From an uncultured Actinomycetes bacterium (lineage in GTDB: Bacteria; Actinomycetota; Acidimicrobiia; Acidimicrobiales; RAAP-2), in NCBI GenBank assembly GCA_903825035.1, contig CAIJYV010000021.1, forward strand, positions 1-64,000: DNA of 64,000 nt, written 5' to 3'. Made by a program: the position numbers and the translations under genes. The notes beneath the pieces are model-generated. The model was not told the DNA's origin and searched no databases. It was given only the letters and a program-made list of their open reading frames with translations. Below are positions 45,222 through 54,597 of the stretch, one piece after another (position 1 is the stretch's first letter; each line of letters begins with the position of its first letter).

Positions 45222-45841
45222 TACTTTTGTTCCTTCGCTACACGCGCGTCACGTGCTTTCAGTGTTGTTGCCCGAGCCTCCACTACTTCAGGTTCGTTGG
45301 TGCGCAGTCCGCCATCTCGACGGACTCGAATCAAGGTGCCGTGTGGAGGAATTTCGTCGGTGCGCTTGCCCTCACGGATCTCGCCAATCATGGCGTCGAA
45401 GGAATCCGGCGTTGTGGTGCGGACGTACCGATGATTCACCTGAACACACGGGGCAATGTTGCAATCGGCGAGGCACTCGGTCTCTTCTAAGGTAAACATC
45501 CCGTCAGACGACGTGCCACCAACCGCACAGCCCAACTTCTTACTGGCGTGCTCGAGAAGCTCTTCTCCACCCGCAATGAGGCAGGCGATGTTGGTGCAAA
45601 CGCCAACAACGTACTGACCAACCGGCTCCAGGTGGAACATGTCGTAAAAGGCTGCGGTGCCGCGAACGTCCGCCGGGGTCGTGCCCGTCATGGTGGCAAC
45701 CTCTTCAATGCCCGCTTCACTCAGATAGCCATCTTGCTCTTGCGCTAGGTGCAGCAACGGCAGCATCGCCGAGCGACGGCGTGGATAGAGCGACAGCAGC
45801 TGAGCGGCGCGCTTTTGAATATCGGCGTTGAAATAACTCAT
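45221..45841 (-). CDS. nuoE: NADH-quinone oxidoreductase subunit E
   Basis: 206 residues. Thioredoxin-like [2Fe-2S] subunit; cluster Cys are in 'VCTNIACLIAG' and 'TECLADCNIAPCVQVN'. The helical N-terminal domain is 'YPRRRSAMLPLLHLAQEQDGYLSEAGIEEVA'. The C-terminal tail ('LRTNEPEVVEARATTLKARDARVAKEQK') is an extension seen in actinobacterial members. 4-bp overlap with nuoD. Confidence 0.95.
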   Translation of the reverse strand: MSYFNADIQKRAAQLLSLYPRRRSAMLPLLHLAQEQDGYLSEAGIEEVATMTGTTPADVRGTAAFYDMFHLEPVGQYVVGVCTNIACLIAGGEELLEHASKKLGCAVGGTSSDGMFTLEETECLADCNIAPCVQVNHRYVRTTTPDSFDAMIGEIREGKRTDEIPPHGTLIRVRRDGGLRTNEPEVVEARATTLKARDARVAKEQK

Positions 45842-47187
45842 CGGTCTACCTCGCCCATGATTGGGTCTACAGAAGAAATAACGGTGATGGCGTCCGAGAG
45901 CGATCCGCCGCGCATCAACAACGGAATGGCCTGCAAGTTCACGAAGCTTGGTCCGCGAACGTGCAAGCGGTAGGGCTTGGATGAACCATCCGAGACCAAG
46001 TAACAGCCCAGTTCACCACGAGGTGATTCGATAGCCGAGTAGACCTCACCCGCGGGAACGTGCATACCTTCGGTGAAGAGTTTGAAGTGGTGAATTAGCG
46101 CTTCCATTGATTCACCAATTCGTGCGCGAGGGGGTGGGGTGACCTTGGGATCTTGAATTCGATAATCACCCTTGGGCATCATGTCGAGACACTGGCGAAC
46201 GATTTTTACCGATTCGCGAATTTCATTCAGTCGAATGGCGTAGCGGTCAAAGTTGTCGCCGTAGGTGCCAACGATGACGTCGAACTCCACTTGGTCGTAG
46301 GCCAAGTACGGCATGGCGCGACGAAGATCCCACGCCACGCCGGTCGAGCGAAGTACCGGACCAGTCACGCTCAGCGCGATTGCCTCTTCGGCGGTGATTG
46401 GCGCGACGCCAACCATGCGCTCGCGGAAGATTGGCTGACCGGTTAACAACTGGTCGTACTCGTAAGTGCGAGCGTCGATGGTTTCACAGATCACTGCGAC
46501 ATCGTCCTGCCACCCGTCGGGTAGGTCAGCAGCCACTCCGCCGGGGCGAACGTAGTTGAGGTTGAAGCGAAGACCCGCGGTCTTCTCGAAGAAGGCCAAG
46601 ACCAGTTCGCGCTCACGAAATCCGTAGATCATCATCGAGGTGGCCCCGAGGTCCATACCATTGGTGGCCATCCACACGAGGTGAGAAGCGATTCGGTTCA
46701 GTTCTGCCATCATCATACGAATCCAGATGGCTCGCTCAGGAACTTCGATACCCAGCAACTTTTCAACGGCCATGGAGTAATTGAGCTCGTTGGCGATGGG
46801 GCTCACGTAATCCATGCGCGTTACGTTGGTTGCGCCCTGGGTGTAGGTCAATTGCTCACCGGTCTTTTCCATACCGGTGTGGAGATAGCCAATAACTGGC
46901 TTGGTGCGCAGGACAAACTCTCCATCGAGTTCGAGCATGAGGCGTAATACCCCGTGGGTCGAGGGGTGAGCTGGACCCATGTTGATGATCATGGTCTCGT
47001 CATCTTGACGGTCAAAGTCAACGTCGTTGGGATCGACCGTCAGTCCACTGACTCGCAGGACTGAACCAACCTCACGGCCGAGTTCGGCCTTGGAGGTTTG
47101 ACTTCGGGGTTGTAGCCCTTGTTCGCCCTCGGAGGTTTCGACGACGAGCAAGTCGGGTCGATTAGCGGTACGAACCTTGTCAGTCAT
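45838..47187 (-). CDS. nuoD: NADH-quinone oxidoreductase subunit D
   Basis: 449 residues. 49-kDa-type quinone-site subunit derived from the [NiFe]-hydrogenase large subunit. Motifs: 'INMGPAHPSTHGVLRLMLELDGE', 'IGYLHTGMEKTGEQLTYTQ', 'RMDYVSPIANELNYSMAVEKLLGIEVPERA', 'ESPRGELGCYLVSDGSSKPYRLHVRGPSFVNLQ'. An N-terminal ~55-residue extension precedes the core. 4-bp overlap with nuoC. Confidence 0.97.
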   Translation of the reverse strand: MTDKVRTANRPDLLVVETSEGEQGLQPRSQTSKAELGREVGSVLRVSGLTVDPNDVDFDRQDDETMIINMGPAHPSTHGVLRLMLELDGEFVLRTKPVIGYLHTGMEKTGEQLTYTQGATNVTRMDYVSPIANELNYSMAVEKLLGIEVPERAIWIRMMMAELNRIASHLVWMATNGMDLGATSMMIYGFRERELVLAFFEKTAGLRFNLNYVRPGGVAADLPDGWQDDVAVICETIDARTYEYDQLLTGQPIFRERMVGVAPITAEEAIALSVTGPVLRSTGVAWDLRRAMPYLAYDQVEFDVIVGTYGDNFDRYAIRLNEIRESVKIVRQCLDMMPKGDYRIQDPKVTPPPRARIGESMEALIHHFKLFTEGMHVPAGEVYSAIESPRGELGCYLVSDGSSKPYRLHVRGPSFVNLQAIPLLMRGGSLSDAITVISSVDPIMGEVDR

Positions 47188-47678
47188 CGTGGCCCCGGAG
47201 CTTCCTTGAACTGCACCGGTACTCGGCCCACGCCGTAGTCCTTGCGCAGCGGGTGCCCTTCCCAGTCTTCGGGCATCAAGATGCGTGTCATGTCGGGGTG
47301 AGCGGTGAACAGAATTCCAAACATGTCGAAGGCTTCGCGCTCCATCGCTTCGACGCCTGGGTAGAACTCAAAGAGTGAAGCGACCTCGGGAGCTTCGGTG
47401 CCGGCTTGCACACGGATGCGAACCCGTTCCTTCTTCACCATGTTCAAAAGGTTGACCACGACTTCGAAGCGCGTGGCCACGACGCCTTCGGGCAGTGCGC
47501 GGTCCATCTGTTCGAGATAGTCCACGCCGCACACGTCAATGGCCATTTGAAAGCCCGCGTTCTTAAAAGCACGCACCAATTTTGGGTATTGCTCGACGGT
47601 GGGAAAACAGAGTAAGTCACAAGCCATGCCTTCGCTTGTGATCACCCCTTCGGGGCTTCGCGCGGGGAGGCTAATCAT
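47184..47678 (-). CDS. nuoC: NADH-quinone oxidoreductase subunit C
   Basis: 164 residues from ATG at 47678, which forms an ATGA overlap with the nuoB stop; the 221-aa track ORF overlaps nuoB by more than 170 bp. 30-kDa-type subunit with '[54 protein letters not shown]'. Shorter at the N-terminus than many actinobacterial NuoC proteins. Confidence 0.93.
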   Translation of the reverse strand: MISLPARSPEGVITSEGMACDLLCFPTVEQYPKLVRAFKNAGFQMAIDVCGVDYLEQMDRALPEGVVATRFEVVVNLLNMVKKERVRIRVQAGTEAPEVASLFEFYPGVEAMEREAFDMFGILFTAHPDMTRILMPEDWEGHPLRKDYGVGRVPVQFKEAPGPR

Positions 47679-48238
47679 TTCGGGGTACCGAGCCGGACCG
47701 AAACCGGTACTTCGGGAGTCCACGTGCCGTGGTCGTGACCAAGGTGCGTCGGAGTTCCGCTCGCGCGACGTTTCATAATCTCGCCAGTGCGGATCTGCTC
47801 GTGCAGCGTCAAGATTGCGTGCATCAGGGTTTCGGGGCTCGGTGGGCATCCCGGCGCGTAGACGTCGACGGGGACAATTTGGTCCACCCCTTGCACAATG
47901 GCGTAGTTATTGAACATGCCCCCGGTCGAAGCGCACACACCCATTGAGATAACCCACTTGGGTTCCATCATTTGGTCGTACACCTGACGCAAAACGGGAG
48001 CCATTTTTTGTGACACCCGACCGGCCACGATCATCAGGTCAGCCTGGCGAGGTGAGTTGCGGAACACTTCCATTCCGTAACGCGAGAGGTCGTAATCCGC
48101 CGCTCCCGCGGCCATCATCTCAATCGCGCAACACGCCAGTCCAAAGGTGGCGGGCCACACGCTCGCTCGACGCGCCCACTTAACGAGGTCTTCAATTCGA
48201 CCGGTTAAGAAGTTGTGTTGGAGATCTTCCAGGGCCAT
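47675..48238 (-). CDS. nuoB: NADH-quinone oxidoreductase subunit B
   Basis: 187 residues from ATG at 48238 ([17 protein letters not shown]), overlapping the nuoA stop by one base. It ligates cluster N2 through '[12 protein letters not shown]', '[10 protein letters not shown]' and '[16 protein letters not shown]'. Together with NuoD and NuoH it forms the quinone site. Confidence 0.97.
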   Translation of the reverse strand: MALEDLQHNFLTGRIEDLVKWARRASVWPATFGLACCAIEMMAAGAADYDLSRYGMEVFRNSPRQADLMIVAGRVSQKMAPVLRQVYDQMMEPKWVISMGVCASTGGMFNNYAIVQGVDQIVPVDVYAPGCPPSPETLMHAILTLHEQIRTGEIMKRRASGTPTHLGHDHGTWTPEVPVSVRLGTPK

Positions 48239-48687
48239 TAGGCGACCTTCTTCGCTTCTACGGTGATACGACGAATAGTGGAGTTCGAATCGCGAGCCGG
48301 AACGCCGGGCACGAGATGCTTGACCGGGCCCCATTGCAACGCACCCTCGCTAACCAAGAACAGCAACGCGCCAAAAACAGTGAGCGAAAAGAGCAACACT
48401 TCAACCAGGCCAAAGGCACCGAGCTGGCGGAAGACGACGGCGAAGGGATACATAAACACCACTTCAATATCGAAGATGACGAAAATCATCGCGACGAGGT
48501 AGAAGCGAACTGGGAATCGGTGCGGTGGTTCGATTTCGGGAACAATGCCACATTCATACGGGGCGAGTTTGGCGTCGTAGGGTCGCTTACGGGGTGCCAA
48601 TAAGGCAGAGGCCACAAAGGAGCCGGAGGCAAACAACACACCAACCACTAAGAGGCCCAGTAGGGGGATGTACTGTTCCACGCTCAT
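48238..48687 (-). CDS. nuoA: NADH-quinone oxidoreductase subunit A
   Basis: 149 residues, three membrane helices. Family signature: '[41 protein letters not shown]'. First gene of the complete nuoA-N operon. ATG at 48687 has no recognisable Shine-Dalgarno; TGATAA lies five bases upstream, so a leaderless transcript is possible. The C-terminal ~25 residues are basic. Confidence 0.95.
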   Translation of the reverse strand: MSVEQYIPLLGLLVVGVLFASGSFVASALLAPRKRPYDAKLAPYECGIVPEIEPPHRFPVRFYLVAMIFVIFDIEVVFMYPFAVVFRQLGAFGLVEVLLFSLTVFGALLFLVSEGALQWGPVKHLVPGVPARDSNSTIRRITVEAKKVA

Positions 48688-48755
48688 CAGGTTTATCAGA
48701 ATTGGAAAGGGTCGTTGGCAGATTGGAATCGCCTTTTCCGCTCTAGGCTGTCACG
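48688..48755. promoter_or_regulatory. divergent nuoA / reductase promoter region, possibly leaderless both ways
   Basis: 68-bp gap between nuoA (minus) and the geranylgeranyl-reductase-family gene (plus). On the plus strand TAGGCT (48744-48749) is followed by six bases and the GTG at 48756. On the minus strand TGATAA sits five bases before the nuoA ATG. Neither gene shows a Shine-Dalgarno. The arrangement suggests leaderless transcripts from back-to-back promoters, but -35 elements are not convincing. Confidence 0.35.
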
Positions 48756-50093
48756 GTGACTTTGCTTACCGAGGTACTCGCCGCCAATACCACCTACGAC
48801 GTCGTGATCGTGGGCGCCGGACCGAGTGGTTCGGCTACCGCCTACTGGCTGGCTTCGGCCGGCTGGAAGGTCTGTTTAGTGGAGAAAAAGCACTTCCCGC
48901 GCGAAAAAACCTGCGGCGATGGTCTGACTCCGCGCTCGGTGTATCAACTCGAAGAGATGGGACTCGGTCCCGAACTCGTAAAACACGGACACCGCTACGA
49001 CGGACTGCGGGCTTTCGGCTTTGGCGCCAGCCTCGAAATGAAATGGCCCGAGCACCCGGTCTTTCCAAACTATGGCTACACCATCACTCGCTTTGACCTC
49101 GACGGGCTTGTCGCCCAACACGCCGAGTCGCTCGGTGCGACCCTTTTAAATGGTGTCGAAGTCGTTGACCTCGTAGAACCATTCGACGGAAGCGTCGGAC
49201 AACTTAAAGGCGCCCAAGGCGTCGTTGTCCACGAAAAAGAGACCGACACCACCGGCGAGATTCGTGCTCGATACATTGTCGTAGCTGACGGTCAGAACTC
49301 TCGCATCGGTCGTACCCTTGGCACTTCACGCAATCGTGACTGGCCAATGGGACTGGCCCTTCGCGGTTACTACACCTCCGATCGACACGACGAACCGTGG
49401 ATTGATTCGCACCTCGACATTCGCGACGCCAACGGCAAGGTCGTGCCCGGATACGGATGGATCTTCCCGCTCGGCGATGGTCGGGTCAACGTGGGCGTTG
49501 GGCTTCTGTCAACTGCCGGAGCGTGGAAGGGTGTCAACACCACGAAGTTGCAGGAATACTTTGTGGCCCAAACTGCAGATGCGTGGGGGCTTAGTGAAGA
49601 GACCTGCTTGGGCCCGGCCACGGGCGGACGTCTACCTATGGGACTCGCGCTCGGACCTCGTCGAGGACCCAATACTTTGTGCGTCGGAGACGCCACCGGA
49701 ACGATTAATCCCTTTAACGGTGAAGGAATCGCCTACGGATACGAATCGGGCCGGATTGCCGCTGGCGTCATTGGCGAAGCGCTCGCCAGCGATGACCCTC
49801 GTGAGTTAAGCCTCTACGACACTCGGATTGAAGAGGCCTACGGCGAGTACTACAAGGTCGCTCGCGCCTTCGTTCGAATCATCTCCGAACCCAAGATTTT
49901 GGCGGCCTGCGTTGGCGTCGGGCTGCGAATCGAGCCCATGATGAACCAGCTCCTTCGCATTATGGCTAACTTGATGCGCAACGAGGGCAAGGGACCCGCC
50001 GAATGGGGCTTTAGCGCTCTGTCAAAATTGGTGGACGTTATTCCCGAGCGGGCTTACGCCCTGTTGCTCGGCGACGCCAGCTCCGAGGAATAG
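48756..50093 (+). CDS. geranylgeranyl reductase family FAD-dependent oxidoreductase
   Basis: 445 residues. The FAD-binding start is 'DVVIVGAGPSGSATAYWLASAGWKVCLVEKKHFPREKTCGDGLTPRSV', a hallmark of this family. It also has 'YIVVADGQNSRIGRTLG' and 'LCVGDATGTINPFNGEGIAYGYESGRIAA'. Members saturate isoprenoid double bonds; in actinobacteria a likely substrate is the menaquinone side chain (MenJ-type), which fits its divergent position next to nuoA. Substrate assignment is inference. GTG start, 2 bp before the iron permease gene. Confidence 0.85.
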   Translation: MTLLTEVLAANTTYDVVIVGAGPSGSATAYWLASAGWKVCLVEKKHFPREKTCGDGLTPRSVYQLEEMGLGPELVKHGHRYDGLRAFGFGASLEMKWPEHPVFPNYGYTITRFDLDGLVAQHAESLGATLLNGVEVVDLVEPFDGSVGQLKGAQGVVVHEKETDTTGEIRARYIVVADGQNSRIGRTLGTSRNRDWPMGLALRGYYTSDRHDEPWIDSHLDIRDANGKVVPGYGWIFPLGDGRVNVGVGLLSTAGAWKGVNTTKLQEYFVAQTADAWGLSEETCLGPATGGRLPMGLALGPRRGPNTLCVGDATGTINPFNGEGIAYGYESGRIAAGVIGEALASDDPRELSLYDTRIEEAYGEYYKVARAFVRIISEPKILAACVGVGLRIEPMMNQLLRIMANLMRNEGKGPAEWGFSALSKLVDVIPERAYALLLGDASSEE

Positions 50094-50095
50094 CA

Positions 50096-50944
50096 ATGCT
50101 CGCAACCTTTATTATTTTTCTCCGTGAAGGTATTGAAGCCTCACTCATAATTTCAATTCTCCTCACGTACTTAGGTAAAACCGGGCAGGAACGGTACCGC
50201 CGAGACGTGTTCATTGGGGTCGCGAGCGCCATTGCGCTCACCATCGTTGGTGGTTCGATCTTGTACCTGAGCGTTAGTACCTATTCCGGTTCGCGCTTCC
50301 AGACAATCTTTGAGACGATGACGTTTTTTGTCGCCGCAGTTTTTCTCACCATGATGACAATCTGGATGCAACGTCACGCCAGGGGTTTGCGCGGCGAGCT
50401 CACTCAGCAATCCGAAGTGGCGATCACCAAGGGTGGGCGCTTCTCCATGGGCCTGCTCGCCTTCCAGTCAGTCGGTCGCGAAGGCCTTGAGACCATGGTG
50501 TTCACCTTGGCAATTCTTTTCGCTAACTCCCACCAGGCCGCAACGCCATTGCAGAATCGCTTCCTCTTGCTCGGTGGAGTGCTGGGCCTGGCGGTTGCCA
50601 TCGGCCTCGCATTCGCCATGTTCAAACTTGGCACCAAAATCAACCTGGGCTTGTTTTTCAAGGTCCTGGGAACCTTTTTGATTCTCTGCGCCGCTGGTCT
50701 GATTGCCGACGCGGTCGAAAATCTCCAGCGTCTGGGCTGGGTAAGCATCGGAAACCACGCTTTGTGGAATACGTCAGGAATTATTAGCGAGCACTCGAAC
50801 TTGGGCGATGTACTGCACCAACTCCTCGGTTACGCCGAACGACCCACGGTGCTGCAAGCGATTATCTACTCGCTGTACTTAGTGGCCTGCGTTGTGGCCT
50901 ATCGCCGGTTCGCCGTGGTCCGCAAAGCGACCAAGAGCGCTTAA
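50096..50944 (+). CDS. efeU: FTR1-family iron permease (EfeU-like)
   Basis: 282 residues, seven membrane helices. Two iron-binding REGxE motifs: 'FLREGIEASLIISIL' (residues 9-13) and 'VGREGLETMVFTLAILFA'. Imports iron across the membrane, in the classic system together with EfeO and EfeB; neither partner is adjacent, so the intact EfeUOB system is not shown. It follows the reductase gene by 2 bp and overlaps the convergent gene by 4 bp. Confidence 0.88.
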   Translation: MLATFIIFLREGIEASLIISILLTYLGKTGQERYRRDVFIGVASAIALTIVGGSILYLSVSTYSGSRFQTIFETMTFFVAAVFLTMMTIWMQRHARGLRGELTQQSEVAITKGGRFSMGLLAFQSVGREGLETMVFTLAILFANSHQAATPLQNRFLLLGGVLGLAVAIGLAFAMFKLGTKINLGLFFKVLGTFLILCAAGLIADAVENLQRLGWVSIGNHALWNTSGIISEHSNLGDVLHQLLGYAERPTVLQAIIYSLYLVACVVAYRRFAVVRKATKSA

Positions 50945-52032
50945 ACGGCCGTGGCCCCCGCTGGGGTCATCCGCGCTAGTGCAATTGAAGTGAGATTGCT
51001 AATGAAACTTCCGGCCTTATTCCAGTCCGCCACCAACACCGCAATCGTTGTCTCAAAGTGCCCGTTGGTTACTTCAACAATGCCCAGGTACAAGGGGCCG
51101 TTGATCCCCGGCACGGTGATGGGCGCGTACCCTGCGCGGGCCCAACCGGTCTTAGAAAAAACTGTGGGCTGCCAATCGGTTCCGATATTGCTCGTGGGTA
51201 GAGCCACCGAGTCGTAAAGGTTCATTGTGGTCACGTTGCTAGTAGCAAAGCAGGAACCAAAGTTCGCCACCTGCATTGACTTGGTATCTTTTTGAACCAT
51301 GGTGGTGGTCTTGTAGTACTGCGAGGTCACGCCAACTTCAATGCCCCCAAAGGCGGTCGAGCTAAAGATTGGCGCCGACACTTGGTAATCGGGCGACTGC
51401 CCCGCTCCCCCGTACATGCGATCGTGTTGATAGCTAACGCCCAAGCAACCTTCGTACGAAGAAACGATCTTGGCCCACGCCGACCCAGCTTTGGGTTTGG
51501 TGATCGGAGTTGGAGTCAACACTCGAGAGGCCGAAGGAATAATTGGCGAGAGCACCCCTCGACTCGAAACGATGAAGTTGGTTCCCATGTCCTTTTTCGT
51601 GAGCAAGACCGCACGGACGGCTGCTAACTCGGGTGAACCATTTTTAGAGTTCGATCCCAAGGCAAGCCCTCCCGCAAAGGAAGCCAGCAACACCGCCGCC
51701 GCCACGGCAATTGCACCGAGTCGCCGTTGTTGGCGTTTAATCACGCCATCGTGTGCGCCAACAACCGAGCGGAGTTCGTGCAATGAACCTGGCTTGTCAT
51801 TGCGCCACACGTAGCGAACGCCACCGATAGTTGCAAAGAGAGCCGCCTTCTTGCCCATTTGGGTGAGCTGGAGACCGGTGACTTGAGCCCACGGGGTCTG
51901 CCACGCAACGGGTGGTTCGCCCGCCAATTGCGTGAAGCGCTCCCCGTCAAAGAGCAGTGTGATTGGTGAAGTCGGCCCGTTCGGGACAAAACTGGGGCTT
52001 ACTTTCCAGCCGTTGCTCGAAAACGAACTCAC
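50941..52032 (-). CDS. membrane-anchored protein of unknown function
   Basis: 363 residues. A cytoplasmic N-terminus of ~100 residues contains a PH-like beta pattern ('ITLLFDGERFTQLAGEPPVAWQTPWAQVTGLQL'). One membrane helix ('LGAIAVAAAVLLASFAGGLALG') is followed by an extracytoplasmic domain with two Cys ('YEGCLGVSY', 'NFGSCFATSN') that could pair. No family is recognised. Four-bp overlap with hemB upstream suggests co-transcription with the hem cluster. Confidence 0.65.
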   Translation of the reverse strand: MSSFSSNGWKVSPSFVPNGPTSPITLLFDGERFTQLAGEPPVAWQTPWAQVTGLQLTQMGKKAALFATIGGVRYVWRNDKPGSLHELRSVVGAHDGVIKRQQRRLGAIAVAAAVLLASFAGGLALGSNSKNGSPELAAVRAVLLTKKDMGTNFIVSSRGVLSPIIPSASRVLTPTPITKPKAGSAWAKIVSSYEGCLGVSYQHDRMYGGAGQSPDYQVSAPIFSSTAFGGIEVGVTSQYYKTTTMVQKDTKSMQVANFGSCFATSNVTTMNLYDSVALPTSNIGTDWQPTVFSKTGWARAGYAPITVPGINGPLYLGIVEVTNGHFETTIAVLVADWNKAGSFISNLTSIALARMTPAGATAV

Positions 52033-53009
52033 GAGTTCAACCCTTCTGCGACTTCATTGGCGAAGTAAGTCAAGATGAAATTCGCTCCGGCGCGCTTAAC
52101 GGCCGTGAGTTGCTCGAGCGCAACGCGGGGCGCGTCAATCCAACCGCGCTCTCCAGCGGCTTTAATCATCGCGTATTCACCACTCACGTGGTACGCACTC
52201 ACGGGTACATCAACAGTTGCTGCGATGTCACCGAGAACATCGAGGTAGCTCATGGCTGGCTTAACCATAACCATGTCCGCCCCTTGCTCAATATCAGCTA
52301 ACGCTTCGCGAACGGCTTCACGGCGATTGCGATAGTCCTGTTGGTACCCACGACGATCTCCACCGTTGGCGATCTCAACTTTGACCGCTTCGCGGAATGG
52401 TCCATAAAAAGCACTCGCGTATTTAGCCGAATAAGCAAGAATCGCGGTGTCGTCGAATCCAGCGCTGTCGAGGCCTTGACGGATGGCGAGGACTTGTCCG
52501 TCCATCATTCCGCTCGGGGCAACGACGTCGGCTCCAGCCTGCGCTTGGGCAATACCAATTTGTGCGTACAGCTCGATGGTGCTGTCGTTGTCAACGGTGC
52601 CGTGGGGCGTAAGCACGCCACAGTGGCCGTGCGTCGTGTACTCGTCAAGACAAAGATCGGCCATCAAAACCACGTCGTGACCAAACCGGGACTTCAGTTC
52701 GCGAAGAGCGACCTGGGTAATGCCATCGGGATCCCACGCCCCCGAACCCTCTTCGTCTTTCTTTTCGGGCACACCGAAGAGCATGAAGGCGCTCACTCCG
52801 TTGGAAAGAGTCTCTTCCACTTCGCGAACGAGACTCTCGACGGTGTGTTGGAATTGCCCCGGGAGCGAGTTGATTGGGTGCGGAGCATTCAGTCCCTCGG
52901 CCACGAATAAGGGTGCCACGAGGTCGGCGCTAGTGAGGACGGTTTCGGCAACCAGGTCTCGGAAGGCGGGAGTTTTACGGAGTCGGCGTGGACGTTCGAG
53001 TGGAAACAC
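52029..53009 (-). CDS. hemB: porphobilinogen synthase (delta-aminolevulinic acid dehydratase)
   Basis: 326 residues. Condenses two ALA molecules. The active-site metal loop is 'DLCLDEYTTHGHCGVL', and the Schiff-base lysines lie in 'AYSAKYASAFYGPFREA' and 'MVMVKPAMSYLDVL'. GTG start with GGCAGG upstream. In the order rex-hemC-hemD-hemB on the minus strand, 12 bp after hemD. Confidence 0.97.
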   Translation of the reverse strand: MFPLERPRRLRKTPAFRDLVAETVLTSADLVAPLFVAEGLNAPHPINSLPGQFQHTVESLVREVEETLSNGVSAFMLFGVPEKKDEEGSGAWDPDGITQVALRELKSRFGHDVVLMADLCLDEYTTHGHCGVLTPHGTVDNDSTIELYAQIGIAQAQAGADVVAPSGMMDGQVLAIRQGLDSAGFDDTAILAYSAKYASAFYGPFREAVKVEIANGGDRRGYQQDYRNRREAVREALADIEQGADMVMVKPAMSYLDVLGDIAATVDVPVSAYHVSGEYAMIKAAGERGWIDAPRVALEQLTAVKRAGANFILTYFANEVAEGLNS

Positions 53010-53021
53010 CCTGCCAGCCTA

Positions 53022-53696
53022 TTAGTTATTGCTTTTCGCCATTTCGGCGAGCAAATTCTTTGACTCTTCTCCCCAACCATCAATCGTGTAATCGTGTGTC
53101 TCGCGAACAATCGCGCCAGTAGTGGCCCCACTGGTTACCACGAGGCACTCTTTACGCACGAAGGACCGTGCCACCGCCCAAGCCGACGGCGCTCCAATAA
53201 ATATCACCTCGGCGCCTGCCAATAATGCCTGCGAATTCATCGATAGTTCAGCCGGGATTGTCTCGTAACAGGCCGCTAACTGCAGTTCGATGCCGCGTTT
53301 GAATAATTCAACGCCGAGTTCCTCGCGAGAAGCTTTCGCGCCAATAAACAAGACTGGACCCTCGGGAATTGCGCGAGCAAGTTCGGTGGCGCCACCGGCA
53401 CCGACCCACCGCGGAGAGATTCCGCATTCGCGCAGTGCCGCGGCCGTTGATTCACCCACACAGTAGAGAGGCAGGTCACCGAGTTTTTCGAGCGCTGGGG
53501 TGACGAATCGTGCTGCTCGAGCACTCGAGATTGCAATCGCCTTCGAAACATGAATATCTACCAGTGCTGCTTCAAAGGCCGGGATCGAGAAATAGACAGT
53601 TCGCGTCAATGGAACTTCAGAAATTTCTGCCACGGCCGGAATCATCCAGTGCAGTGATTCGTTCTTGCCGGCTTCGCGAGTGAGGACAACTCGCAT
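53022..53696 (-). CDS. hemD: uroporphyrinogen-III synthase
   Basis: 224 residues from ATG at 53696 (MRVVLTREAGKNESL), four bases after the hemC stop; the track start is inside hemC. Poorly conserved family with recognisable 'AIAISSARAARFVTPALEKLGDLPLYCVGESTAAALRE' and 'GAEVIFIGAPSAWAVARSF'. Closes the tetrapyrrole with inversion of ring D. The assignment leans on position between hemC and hemB as well as sequence. Confidence 0.85.
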   Translation of the reverse strand: MRVVLTREAGKNESLHWMIPAVAEISEVPLTRTVYFSIPAFEAALVDIHVSKAIAISSARAARFVTPALEKLGDLPLYCVGESTAAALRECGISPRWVGAGGATELARAIPEGPVLFIGAKASREELGVELFKRGIELQLAACYETIPAELSMNSQALLAGAEVIFIGAPSAWAVARSFVRKECLVVTSGATTGAIVRETHDYTIDGWGEESKNLLAEMAKSNN

Positions 53697-53700
53697 GTCG

Positions 53701-54597
53701 TTACAGCTTCCAGCCAGGTAGGTTCGCGCCACCTTGAGTATCGCGTAAATCGATTGCCGCGTTGCGGCCGAGAATTTCGGGGTCAGCGCCAGATAGTTCG
53801 CTCCGCAAAGTTGTCGAGCCATCGGTAGAAAGCATCACAGCACGAATTTTCCATTCGCTGCCGCTCGCTTGCGCCCAGGCGCCCGCGGGGATGGTGCAGC
53901 CCAAGCCGAGCTCGCGCAAAAAAGCGCGTTCAACGAGCAGGGCCTGATGCGCCACGGTGTCATCAATTGTGTTGAGCAGTTCGATAGATGCGTAGTCGTC
54001 GACTCTCGTCTCCAGCGCCAAGGCCCCTTGTCCAACTTGAGGGGTAAACCATTCAGGATCGAGTCGTTCAGCAATTTTGTCAGCAAAACCCAAGCGAGCG
54101 AGTGCCGCTACCGCAGAAACGATTGCGTCAACCCCATTGTTTCCTACTTGGTCCAAACGACGCGCCATGTTGCCACGAAGTTCAACGATGTTGAGGTCGG
54201 GACGTCGGGCTAACAAGAGGGCACGCCGACGCGGCGAACCGGTAGCTACCGTTGCCCCCGGCCCAAGACCAGCGAGCGAACGCCCAACTAGGACATCCGA
54301 AGCGTCAAGGCGCTCTGGAACACAGACGAGCGAGAGCCCCGCCATGGTTTGACTTGGAAGATCTTTGGCTGAGTGAACCGCTACGTCAGCCTCACCTCGC
54401 AAGACGGAAGCTTGCACTTCGAGCGCGAAAACGCCCTGACCACCCATCTCCGATAAGGGGGTGTCACGATGTTGGTCACCCTTGGTATCAACCTCAACGA
54501 GCTCGCTGACGACACCCTTGGCGGCGAGGCGAGCTTGAATTGAGCGCGCCTGAATAAGAGCTAGTGGGGAACGCCGAGTGGCGAGGCGTAGAGTCAT
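53701..54597 (-). CDS. hemC: hydroxymethylbilane synthase
   Basis: 298 residues. Polymerises four porphobilinogen units on a dipyrromethane cofactor attached to the Cys in 'RELGLGCTIPAGAWA'. Motifs: 'RLATRRSPLALIQARSIQARL', 'AVHSAKDLPSQTM', 'ATGSPRRRALLLARRPDLNIVELRGNMARRLDQV'. ATG overlaps the rex stop by 4 bp; hemA, usually between rex and hemC in actinobacteria, is absent here. Confidence 0.96.
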   Translation of the reverse strand: MTLRLATRRSPLALIQARSIQARLAAKGVVSELVEVDTKGDQHRDTPLSEMGGQGVFALEVQASVLRGEADVAVHSAKDLPSQTMAGLSLVCVPERLDASDVLVGRSLAGLGPGATVATGSPRRRALLLARRPDLNIVELRGNMARRLDQVGNNGVDAIVSAVAALARLGFADKIAERLDPEWFTPQVGQGALALETRVDDYASIELLNTIDDTVAHQALLVERAFLRELGLGCTIPAGAWAQASGSEWKIRAVMLSTDGSTTLRSELSGADPEILGRNAAIDLRDTQGGANLPGWKL

